A model generated the notes under the pieces. It did not search any database, was not told the origin of the DNA, and was given only the letters and a program-made list of their open reading frames with translations. The position numbers and the translations under genes were made by a program. Shown piece after piece: positions 1 through 10,600 of a stretch of 64,000 nucleotides of DNA (position 1 is its first letter; each line of letters begins with the position of its first letter). The stretch is from Tachypleus tridentatus (Eukaryota > Arthropoda > Merostomata > Xiphosura > Limulidae), in assembly GCF_004210375.1 (NCBI RefSeq), contig NC_134834.1, forward strand, positions 18,159,027 through 18,223,026. The letters are read 5' to 3'.

Positions 1-58
1 AGCAGAGTCGAGATAGTTAGCCTATTGTGTAGCTTCGTGCTTAATTACAAATAAACAA
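1..58 (+). repeat. 3' tail of a short tRNA-derived SINE (SINE-B)
   Basis: Ends in GTGTAGCTTCGTGCTTAATT plus an A-rich tail with AAATAAACAAA, like the tails of the other SINE-B copies. The head lies before the window. Confidence 0.55.
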
Positions 59-444
59 AAGTCCGGTTAATGAAATTTTAGTACTTATGTTAACAAAGGT
101 TTTAGATTCCAGTCTCTGAAACACAAGAAAACAGATAGTTCAATATAATTTAAGGCAATTTTTAAGTTGAAAATAAAAAGTTGTCCTTTCAATAAAATCG
201 ACTTTTTAAAATTACGACGTCTTCAAACTCTCTGTAACAGCATAATGGCAACTATTTGTGTTACGTTTAAGTAAGTTAAACGTAAGTTATTACCCTGATG
301 TAATAACGGCATGATAACGTAATATATGTTACATTTTAAAATTTGTCCTGGTGTTATAATGGGATGATAAGATAAAACGTATTAAGTACAAGGTAGTGAA
401 CACACACCTACATAGAGTTAAGTCTAGTGTTTGTACTAGGCTTG

Positions 445-686
445 GTTTGTTTTCAATTTTGCGCAAAGCTACACGAGGGCTATCTGCGCTAGCCGTCCTC
501 ATTTAGCAGTGTAAGACTAGAGGGAAGGCAGCTAGTCGTCATCACCCATCATCAATAGTGGGATCGACCGACAAATTATAACTCCACCACGGCTGAAAGG
601 GCTAGCATGTTTGGTGCGACGGGGACTCGAACCCGCGATCCTCGGATTACTAGTCGAGCCCTTAACCACCTGGCCATGTGGGACTT
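445..686 (-). repeat. SINE-A copy, internally deleted
   Basis: SINE-A is about 270-290 bp: a tRNA-like head (GGCCCGGCATGGCCAGGTGG = A box, GGGTTCGAATCCCCGTCGCA = B box), a body with GTGACGGTCAATCCCACTAT and GACTAGCTGCCTTCCCTCTA, and a tail GTAGCTTTGCGCGAAATTCA plus AAACAAAC. This copy lacks about 50 bp in the body. Confidence 0.85.
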
Positions 687-920
687 TTTGTTTTAGTCCT
701 AGGTAATAATGTCAAACGAAGAAAAACAGATAATATATAGAACACATTTTACACGAATCAGTTTGGATTATTTCTGCAATTTGTTTTTAAATTTTAAAAT
801 ATAATTTTATTTTAAATTTCTACGTGATTTTTAGATCTAGCATTTTTTATGGTAATAATGTAAAGTGAAGGAAACATTATTGCATAAATCAGTATTGTAT
901 TTTTATTTTATGGTAACATA

Positions 921-1203
921 GTTTTGTTTGTTTGTTTTGGAATTTCGCACAAAGCTACTCGAGGGCTATCTGTGCTAGCCGTCCCTATTTTAGCAGTGTA
1001 AGACTAGAAGGAAGGCAGCTAGTCATCACCACCCACCGCCAACTCTTGTGCTACTCTTTTACCAACGAATAGTGGGATTGACGGTCACGTTATAACGCCC
1101 TCACGGCTGAAAGGGCGAGCATGTTTGGCGCGACCGGGATGCGAACCCGCGACCCTCAGATTACGAGTCGCACGCCTTAACAAGCTTGGCTATGCTGGGC
1201 CCA
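921..1203 (-). repeat. SINE-A copy, full length
   Basis: Complete from A-rich tail to tRNA-like head; stops about 20 bp before Tc1 element 1. Confidence 0.9.
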
Positions 1204-1406
1204 GGTAACATGGTTCAGGTATACAGTACCTTGCTGGAAGTATTCACCCCTACCAATAATGTCACATTGTGATGAAATCCAAATAATGCAAACACCTTTT
1301 TTAGTGAACTTGTTTGTATTTACAACTCTAGTGATCAAACTTAATTGTTATGTTTGAAGGATGTTGTATGTCACCAAAACCAAAACCTCCAAAGTAAATA
1401 TATAAA

Positions 1407-2419
1407 TTGAAATTTGCTGATTGCGTAAGTATACAGTCCCCTAAGTTAGCAATCTATGGAAACACCTATAACAACAATTACTGCTGTGAGTACTCTTGGA
1501 TAAGTCTCTCTGTACAATGGGATGGCATACTTATGATCATTGTTCCTGGCGGAATTGCTCCAATTCAAAAAAGTTCATTGGAAATTGTTAATGGACAATC
1601 ATTGGATTCAAGTGAGGAATTTAACTGGGGCCACTTTAGGATATTCACTTTCTTCTTTTAAACCACTGTAGTGTGGTTTTGGCCTTGTGCTTGGGTCATT
1701 GTCCAGTTGGAATGCGAACTTTCCACCCAGTTTTAGATCCTTGACTGACTCAAGGAGGTTTGCCTCAAGGAATCGAAGGTACTTTGCACCATCAATCATC
1801 ATCTCAATCTGGACAAGTTCCTGCAGGTGATAAACATCCCATAACACCATGATGTCACCACCATGTTTGAGAGTTGGAAAGGTGTTCACTGGGTGATTAT
1901 TGTTGGACCAGACGTAACACTTTAAACTTAGAACATAAAACTCACTTTTGTTTCTCTTCTGGTCACAAAACTTTCTGTCACATGTCTGCAGTATCATTTA
2001 CATCTTGTGTCGTAAACTCCATACTAGATTAAAGTTGACTTTCTTTTCCATTAATTGCTTCTTTCTTTCTACTCGCCCATACAAGTAATGTTTGTGTAGG
2101 GGCTAGGATATTGTCCATGTATGATTATTGACTCCTATTTCAGATATGGAACTTTGCACATCTTTAAAAGTCACTGATGGCTTCACAGTTGCGTTCCTAG
2201 CCAATTTCCTGTTTATTTGGAAGGGCTGCCTGATCTGGATAGTGACTGTGTGGTATGAAACACATTCCAGTTCTTAATGATGGACTTCACCGTTCTCAAA
2301 AGGACAGCCAGTGACTTTGAAATTGTCTTGTAATCTTCTCCCGATCTGTGTTTCTCTAACACTTTATCTCTGATGTGTTTGGAAACCTCCTTGGTTTTTA
2401 TGGTTGTTTGTTGTATCAC
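1407..2419 (-). pseudogene. Tc1 transposase remnant of element 1
   Basis: The N-terminal helix-turn-helix is at 2213-2419 (TKEVSKHIRDKVLEKHRSGE, YKTISKSL, then RSGSPSK). The catalytic part is at 1608-1997 (KHGGDIMVLWDVY, IDGAKYLRFLEANLLESVKD, QLDNDPSTRPKP), containing the second catalytic-type aspartate as QLDNDP. A probable C-terminal piece lies before 1608 in a different frame. The middle with the first aspartate is missing or scrambled, and several frameshifts separate the parts, so it cannot encode an active transposase. Confidence 0.8.
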
Positions 2420-2474
2420 TGTAAAAGTTGTGTCTTGAACAGATGTATCGACTCTGAAGTCAAGTTAAACCACT

Positions 2475-2817
2475 TTGATTGCACACACAAAGACCATTAC
2501 AATAATTTGATTGCACACACACACAGAGACCATTACAATAATTTGATTGCACACACACAGAGACCATTACAATAATTTGATTGCACACACACAGACCATT
2601 ACAATAATTTGATTACACACACACAGAGACCATTACAATAATTTGATTGCACACACAGAGAGACCATTACAATAATTTGATTGCACACACACACAGAGAC
2701 CATTACAATAATTTGATTGCACACACAAAGAGACCATTACAATAATTTGATTGCACACACACAGAGAGTATTACAATAACTTGATTGCACACACAGAGAG
2801 ACCATTACAATAATTTT
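2475..2817. repeat. About 33-36-bp tandem repeat inside Tc1 element 1 (about 10 copies)
   Basis: Unit contains TTGATTGCACACACACAGAG and ACCATTACAATAAT; the CA run varies in length between copies. It starts just past the transposase N-terminal remnant. Confidence 0.88.
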
Positions 2818-2923
2818 GTGACCAAAATAATATTTTGTACCTGAATTTATTTAGAGTTATCGTAGGTAAGGGGCTGAGTACTAAGGCAATCGAGAATAAT
2901 CCTTTTTTCCTTTTTAAATCTGC

Positions 2924-3030
2924 CCCCCGCTAGTACAGTGGTATGTCTTCGGATTTACAACGCAAAATCAGGGGTTCGATTTCTGGGCTCAGCAGATAGC
3001 CCGACGTGGCTTTGCTATAAGAAAAACACA
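2924..3030 (+). repeat. SINE-B copy nested in Tc1 element 1
   Basis: SINE-B is about 110-120 bp: head CCCCGCTAGTACAGTGGTAT, B-box-like GGGGTTCGATTTCTGG, and a tail GATAGCCCGA(C/T)GTGGCTTTG. Ends here in an ACACAC run. Confidence 0.75.
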
Positions 3031-3203
3031 CACACACATTTTTTAAACCTAACACTCAACGTGTTTTTTTAATCTTTTATTCAGTTTGGAGCAGGTTGTG
3101 TATGTTCCAAATATAAAGTACATTTTTAATGACTACAAGCTAAGAAGGCAACAAAATTTGAAAATTTTGCCTGAGGGGGTTTATACTTTTGCAAGGCAGT
3201 CTA

Positions 3204-3590
3204 GCTGTCTGTATTTTTGAACTAAGGTAAGACACTCAGTGAGCATCACTCATTGCCACAGGGGATTTGCGTCCTGCTCCTAGAACCGAATAACGTGACT
3301 GACTGCTACTCTTATAACGCGCCAATAAGCAAAACGTGCGTAATAGCATCTCACCTGAATAAAATTCCACCTCGATCTACAGTTTAGGGACTATGTAATA
3401 CACTGCACAACAATTTTTTTTAACAAGTTTTGCTTCCTGAAAAGTTTTTGCTGATCGTGACAGGTACCTGGTGGGTATGTATAAATATAGTTTTGGTTTT
3501 GTTTCATCACGTAGGAACTCTGAGAAATACACAGTTAACTGTGTACCGGCAATAACGTATTTAATTGCGTTTATGTTTCTAATACGCTAT
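3204..3590. other. No recognised feature between Tc1 element 1 and a TE fragment
   Basis: Ordinary AT-rich sequence; upstream exons of gene 1 could hide here but none with the family's motifs was seen. Confidence 0.4.
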
Positions 3591-3829
3591 TAAGTTCAAC
3601 ATAATTAAAAGTGTTTTGCTCCTGATTTTCGTTTGTATTCAATATCCGATGCATCACGTTGCAGTGTCCAACAGTAGTGGGCAAGCACTGACGGATTCCA
3701 GTTGTCCTGATATCGTTTTTCCATTGTAGCAATGTTCTGGTGAAACTGAAGATTTCGATGAAACGGTACGTGATGGGCAAATTTGGATGTGATTTTCGTG
3801 ATCAGCAGCCAAAAATCTATAAGGAACAC
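3590..3829 (-). pseudogene. Fragment of a transposon-associated uncharacterised protein
   Basis: The - strand reads FHQNIATMEKRYQDNWNPSV followed by LAHYCWTLQRDASDIEYKRK. I recognise this as the C-terminus of a protein family that occurs in many copies in arthropod and vertebrate genomes (usual form: FHQDI..MEKRYQG.WN..MLADYCW.L.RD). Its function is not known to me; the copy number suggests a mobile element. Only about 60 codons remain and the upstream match is broken. Confidence 0.5.
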
Positions 3830-3955
3830 CCAACAGTGTTCAAGAAGGAAAAACTTTGTTGTGCAGTGATATCAGACCCTCATTACGTGAACATTATAAA
3901 TATATAATTTGGTTTTAGTGATTATTTATTATTTTAAGAAAACAAGGGTGAGGGG

Positions 3956-4066
3956 TCCCAGTAGCTCAACGGTACGTTTGCAGGCTTGCGACGCTACAAA
4001 TCGGGCTTAGATACCCGTGGTGAGCACAGCACAGACACTTAGCTCACTGTGTAGCTTTATGCTCGG
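3956..4066 (+). repeat. SINE-B copy
   Basis: CCCAGTAGCTCAACGGTACG head and TAGATACCCGTGGTGAGCAC body. Immediately followed by an inverted SINE-A. Confidence 0.7.
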
Positions 4067-4074
4067 TTTATTTG

Positions 4075-4344
4075 GTTTGTTTAGAATTTCGCGCAAAGCT
4101 ACACGAAGACTATCTGCGCTAGCCGTCCCTAATTTAGCAGTGCAAGATTAGAAGAAAGGCAGCTAGTTATCACAACCCACCGCCAACTCTTGGGCTACCC
4201 TTTTGCCGACGAATAGTGGGATTGACCAACACATTATAATGCCTTCACGGCTGAAAGGGCGAGCATGTTTGGTGTGACGGGGATTCGAACCCATAGCCCT
4301 CAGATTACTAGTTGAGTTCCTTGACCATCTGGTCATGCTGGGCA
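4075..4344 (-). repeat. SINE-A copy upstream of gene 1's first visible exon
   Basis: Full length, several B-box substitutions (GGGATTCGAACCCATAGC region). Confidence 0.88.
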
Positions 4345-4499
4345 ACCTTGAGACAAAATGGCTGAATGATAAAGAACAGTTAAAACTGGACAATTGTTGA
4401 TAACCAGTAATTACTCAATAAATAAAGATTATAGTCATGTGGTCATAAGAGAGAAATGTTACATTGATAAACTAACGTATTTGAATTTTAGTTTTTTAG

Positions 4500-4609
4500 T
4501 ACAGTTGGTGCCGGAAATGCTCAATTTTTCTACTTCCTGTCGTTTCGACTGGGTGTTTGTGTTCCATCAACTTGTCAAAGGCAGGACATTGAAAACATTG
4601 CAACTGCAG
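4500..4609 (+). CDS. Gene 1 exon a: end of NRF N-terminal domain
   Basis: Reads in frame as a segment ending RLGVCVPSTCQRQDIENIAT, the cysteine-containing end of the NRF extracellular/lumenal domain. The acceptor is TTTTTTAG and the donor CAG|GTAAGA; it takes in 2 nt of a codon from an unseen upstream exon and leaves 1 nt. A second acceptor at 4490-4491 would add 8 nt and stay open, so the exact start is uncertain. A SINE begins only 26 nt after the donor. Confidence 0.85.
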
Positions 4610-7600
4610 GTAAGAAAGAGAAAAAAAAGAGTTAATGTTTGTTTTGAATTTCGCGCAAAGCTACACGAGGGCTATCTGCGCTATCCGTTCCTAATTTAGC
4701 AGTGTAAGACTAGAGGAGAGGGATGGCAGTTAGTCATCACCACCCACCGCCAACTCTTGGGCTACTCCTTTACCAACGCATAGTTGGATTGGCCGTCACA
4801 TTATAACGTCCCCACCGCTGAAAGGGCGAGCATGTTTGGTGCGAGTTGGATTCGAACCCGCGATCTTCAGATGACGAGTCGAAATCTTCAACCCACTGGG
4901 CCGTGTTGGGGCCCGTAACAGTTCATGAAAATATTGCTTTTTAAAAATAAAAAAACGACTTTTTTTAGGGGCAATGAAGGTTAAAATCTTCATCATTAGT
5001 TTCAACCGCATATAAAATATCCCAGTGAATGACTGTGTGAGATAGTGGTTTTCATTATACAGTATTATAAATAATGGGTTCGTCAAAAATAATCCATTAC
5101 ATATTTCAAAAGACGAAATAGATGTTTTGGTAACGTAGACATTTTTATTTTCCATTGTGGGCCCCGGCATGGCCAGGTGGTTAAGGCGCTCGACTCGTAG
5201 TCCGAGGGCGTGGGTTCGAATCCCTGTCGCACCAAATATGCTCGTGGGGGCATTATAATGTAACCTCACTATTCGTTGGTAAAAGAGTAGCCCAAGAGTT
5301 GGTGGTTGGTGTTGATGACTAGGTGCTTTCCTTCTAATCTTACGCTGATAAATTGCGGACGGCTGGCACTGATTGTCCTCGTCTAGCTTTGCGCGAAATT
5401 AAACAAATAAACTTACCATTGCACCAAGAAACTAACAAACAAAAACGTCGTTTTTTTTGTGTGTTTTCACTCTTAACTTGGGAGCACAATTTGGTTGAAA
5501 AGAAATTATGAAAATATTCATTTTCCGAGAGTTTCATATTTAAAGACGTGTATTTATTTTTACAAATAGAAGTATTGTTCGTTTTTGAATTTCGCGCAAA
5601 ACTACGCGAGGGTTATCTGAAAAATCGTCTCTTATTTAGCAGTGTAAGACTAAAGGGAAGGCAGCTTGTCATCACCACCTACCGCCAACTCTTGAGCTAC
5701 TCTTTTACCAACGAACAGAGGGATTGACCGTAACTTATAACGCACCCACGGCTGAGAGGGCGAACTTATTTGGTGTGACGGGGATTCGAAACCGCGACCC
5801 TTAGATTACGAGTCGAGCAACCTAACCACCTGATCATGCCGGGCCTGAAAGAAGGCAAAATTATAAAACTGATTTTACCAATTTACTTACCTCTCCAAAC
5901 TTTGTACTGGCGTATGTATTCTGCCTTTTTTGTTTACAGTTGGAAAGTATCTTGGACTCCAGGCTTCTGTGTCCAGATGTGAAGTGAAAGAGAAACTGTC
6001 GTCAACAACTGGGCAACTTGCCGTGATGTAAGAATTTCGCAAATACTTTTGTAAAACGAGAAGAAGGTATTTAGGCTAATGTACAGAGCATTAGTAAATG
6101 AACATTTTACTGTACATGTTTTTCTTGTCAATTTCTTTTAAGTATAATATATATCAAGTTTATAATGTTTCTTTATGTCAAGACTTTGCACGATGTATTT
6201 AGAAAATCAAAGTCGTCATAACCCAACGTAAACATAAGTATATGAAATCTAATTTCTTATTAAAATTAAGTGTCAGAGGAAACACGATTATTATAAATCG
6301 GAAAGCTTTGTGGTTTTTTAGATCATAATACGTATAAAACTGTTTCAGTTCAAGTCGACGATCAACCGTTTGTGTTCACGTGTACGATTTTTTTTTTTTG
6401 TAATTTTACGGTGTAATTCGAGATACAAATTTAAAAAGCAGAGGTCGTTTCTATTATTCTGTTCTAACCGCCAGACAAAGTCATTGTTGTGACAGAAGTT
6501 ACTGCACGATTGCCTGTTTTCTTATCAGTGATTCAAAATTGTATGTGATGTGATTACGTTTGAATCGTGAGGACCACCCTGGTCTGGTAGCTCAATCCCA
6601 AGTGCCCACAACATGACGTTTCGTTTGGGATTATCATTTCCGTTTCGTGAACCGTAATTCAGTTAGATTTTATCGTTAGCAAATAACTTGGTGTAGGCAT
6701 GTTTGGAATTCTATTGTGTAATATGAGGATGTATTTCTGTTATTATTAGGCTTAAATGTAACTGAAAACGAATTTTAATTATCCTTTTCTAGAGCAGTCC
6801 TTGGTGTCTTCGCTGCTTTATTAATAACAGGTACCATCATTGAATTATTCTACAAATTGTGGAAAGACCAGTCCGTTCAGAAACAAGGTACGATTTGTTT
6901 CAAATGTTTTACAAAATGTGTGGTTGCAACAATCCCGAGTTTATATATTTTTTCATTTGCAGCGCCATCTACATTTGTATTAAAATAATATTTAAAGATA
7001 CGCAGTGTTACCAAGTCTTGTTGATTTATATAGCTTCGGATTTGTAATTGTCAAACTCTCTATCGTTTGCAATTACTAAACATCGCAAAGTTTTTTATAT
7101 AGAATTTATTTACTTTTATTAAAACCATGCAATTAACATAGCGTTTGATGGATTGCCAAGTTCCAAGAACATGCTATGCAATATGATTTGGTTACCATTT
7201 TGTGGCGAGTGCAAAAAATCACCTCTCAAACTACATGTCAGTGTAAGTTTATGTTCAGCCACAACTCAAATAGGCTGGAGTTGAAATGCTGTTATAAACT
7301 AGTAAATATAATTTATTTTAGCTTATTTGTATTTCACAATTAAAACTTCCAATTAATTACAAATAATGATTTTTGCTAAATGTTGTTTGTTTCTTGTTTA
7401 CCGAAAAGATACACAAGGGGCCATCTGTACTCTGCTCTCCACAGATATTGAAATTCGGTTTTTTGTCTTATAAGCCTACAGACTGATCTCTGTGCCATAG
7501 GGGTTAATTGTAGCAAACCAAACCCGAAGTCAAAGTTCCAAATATCCATGTTTCAGTCCCTTTTTCTCTCTAACATATGACCTTCTCACCCGGAAACAAA

Positions 7601-10600
7601 TTGATGTAAGTTCTGGGTTGTCAAAGTTACTCTCGACCCACAAATGGATCAGTATTTCTTTATTTTTGATATATTTTATTCTATGGTTACTTAACCGCTT
7701 AGGCCCAGCATGGCCAAGTGGTTAAGGCACTCGACTCGTAATCTGAGGGTCGCGGGTTCGAATTTCCATCGCACTAAACATGCTCTCTCTTTCAGCCGTG
7801 GGGGCATTATAATGTGACGGTCAATCCTAATATTTGTTGGTAAAAGAGTAGCTTAAGAGTTGGCGGTGGGTGGTGATGACTAACTGCCTTCCCTCTAGTC
7901 TTACACTACTAAATTAGGGGCAGATAGCCTTCGAGTAGCTTTGCGCGAAACTCAAACACAAACAAAGAAATTTAACCGTTTTCCTATTTTACAAACTAGC
8001 TTATGGCTTCTAGATGTTTTAATAATTATACGTATATTTCAGACTACGCTAGATGAATGACGTTTAAAGTCGGATAAAAACATGTACACTTAATTTATCA
8101 TAACTTCTACTTACTAACAGGAAATGTATTAATTAACCAACAGGAAATGTATTGATTAACTAACAAAAATGTATTGATTAACTAACAGGAAATGTATTGA
8201 TTAACTAACAGGAAATGTATTGATTAACTAACAGGAAATGTATTAATTGACTAACAGGAAATGTATTGATTAACTAACAGGAAATGCATTAATTAAGTAA
8301 CAGGAAATGTATTAATTAACTAATAGGAAATGTAATAATTAACTAACAGAAAATATATTGATTAACTAATAGGAAATGTATTGATTAACTAACAGGAAAT
8401 GTATTAATTAACTACCAGGAAATGTATTGATTACTTCCTTCAACAAAAGTGTTCAGAAGGTAAAGGGATTTTATTACTCCCTGTAGATCAATCAAAGAAA
8501 TACAAATACCATTTCTTTCTCAACAATCTCGTGTAATATAAGTAAGTTCCCTTAGCTATTGATTTCATCCAACTGTTATTGATTTTATTGACACTAGAAA
8601 TGCAATCATTACAGGTTTAGCTGTACAGCTGGTGTCTACTTTCTCCATATACACCAACACCAAGAATCTCTTTAATGCAAAGTCTTCTGCAGAATATTTA
8701 CGTGCTCTGCATGGCTTAAAATTCTTCAGTATGAATTGGATCATTTTGGGACACACCTACCTATTTGTGAACTTCCAAGCCCTTCGTAAGTGTATATTCA
8801 TTGTGAAAGAACACTTCAAAGTTTTAATAAACAAATATATCGATTGGTGTTTACAATTCAATGTGCTGGATGGTGTTTGCCATTTAATATACCGGATATC
8901 TTTGTAATTGTTTTCTTAGGTAATCTCAAGAAAAGCACGAGATTTGCAAGTGACTTCGCCTTTCAAGCGATATCGAACGGTTTTGTTTCGGTAGACACGT
9001 TTTTCTTTGTGAGGTAAGACAAACACAAATAAAAAAAAAACGTTTCAACACTGAACACGTTCACCGTGTGAAAGAACATAGTACTGACATCTTATAAAAT
9101 TATCAATGTAACCTCACGAGCTTTCCCCTCATTGGCTCGTCAGTGTCGTCTGCCACAATGTTATCTCTTCATATATACGAATATACTCTTTGATAGTTAG
9201 CCTTAAAATGTTATTTTTGTATAAAGAAATAACGTGACCATCTTAACAATTGTTTACTGTAAAAGATTAAGCGTAAACTTACACAGGAAATGAACCATTA
9301 CATCAATTGTTTATTTCTAACCTGACAAATTCTCAGAAAAAGGGTATTTGAACATTTAAGATATGAATGAATCTAAAATATAAGTGGGTTTAAAGTATTC
9401 GCAAGTTCAAGATATTAGTTATTTAAAATACTAATAGATTTAAATTATCGATGAATTCTAAAGCTTGGTGGAATAAATGCAATGTTAAGCTAGCATCAAA
9501 AGAATCATTATAAATAGTTGTTTGATATGAATCCATATTCATTGTCTCGGACATCTTAAATAAATAACCTTGTTTATTTATTTGTGTACTGTTGGATCGT
9601 TTAAACGAGGCTTAGCAATTGAGAATAGAATGACAGTAATTAGAAAATGCCAGTCTGTCTCATTTTATTAATGTTCCTCACAAATAGCGGGTAAAAGTTT
9701 TAAATTTATATGTGCAATTTTATTTTATTTTTATATTCAATAAAGGCTCCTTGAAATACCTAAATATATTGTTGTTTCACACACAATTTATAGCTTTGAA
9801 ATGAACTGTTGTTCTAATCTATAGTGAAGATAATATGCTGTAATAAGTCAGGTTAATGTTTTGTGATTCTCAGGATCTCGTTTGTAGATTTAAAAGGGAT
9901 TTGGATTCAATTTTCAACTTAAATAGAAATCTTTTTAACTTAACTTTTCAAAGATCCAACTCAGAAAAGTTTCGTTCGTTTTAAATAACAAACTGCTAAA
10001 CCATTCTATTCTCCTTTGTTATTATGTGTCAAAAGTTAAATTGGAGATTATTTAAATACAGTAACATATATTTTCTGATATTCCTATTTTGAACACATAC
10101 TCAGATGGCTTACTTTAGATACATGTGATCCATACAAAATACTGTATCCATCCATTGACTTACTTCCGGTACTCGTCACCTGTATAAAATACTGTATCAA
10201 TCTATTGACTTACTTCCGATACTCGTCACCTGTATAAAACACTGTATCCATCTATTGACTTACTTCCGGTACTCGTCACCTGTATAAAATACTGTATCCA
10301 TCTATTGACTTACTTCCGATACTCGTCACCTGTATAAAATACTGTATCCATCTATTGACTTACTTCCGGTATACTCGTCACCTGTATAAAATACTGTATC
10401 AATCTATTGACTTACTTCCGGTATACTCGTCACCTGTATAAAATACTGTATCAATCTATTGACTTACTTCCGATACTCGTCACCTGTATAAAATACTGTA
10501 TCCATCTATTGACTTACTTCCGATACTCGTCACCTGTATAAAATTCTGTATCCATCTATTGACTTACTTCCGATACTCGTCACCTGTATAAAATTCTGTA

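Larger units (their letters stand above)
1224..3203 (-). mobile_element. Tc1 element 1, decayed
   Basis: A TA at 1222-1223 is followed by a terminal repeat with CCTTGC, AAGTAT and ACCCC in order. The same three blocks occur inverted at about 3172-3200. This matches the ends of a Tc1 group common in animals. The transposase remnant is on the - strand. A minisatellite (2475-2817) and a short SINE (2924-3030) lie inside. The right boundary is accurate to a few bases. Confidence 0.75.

Noticed and set aside
5158-5232. tRNA genes in the SINE heads (this and about 25 other places)
   Set aside because: A and B boxes are present, but the acceptor and anticodon stems do not pair well and each head is joined to the same SINE body.
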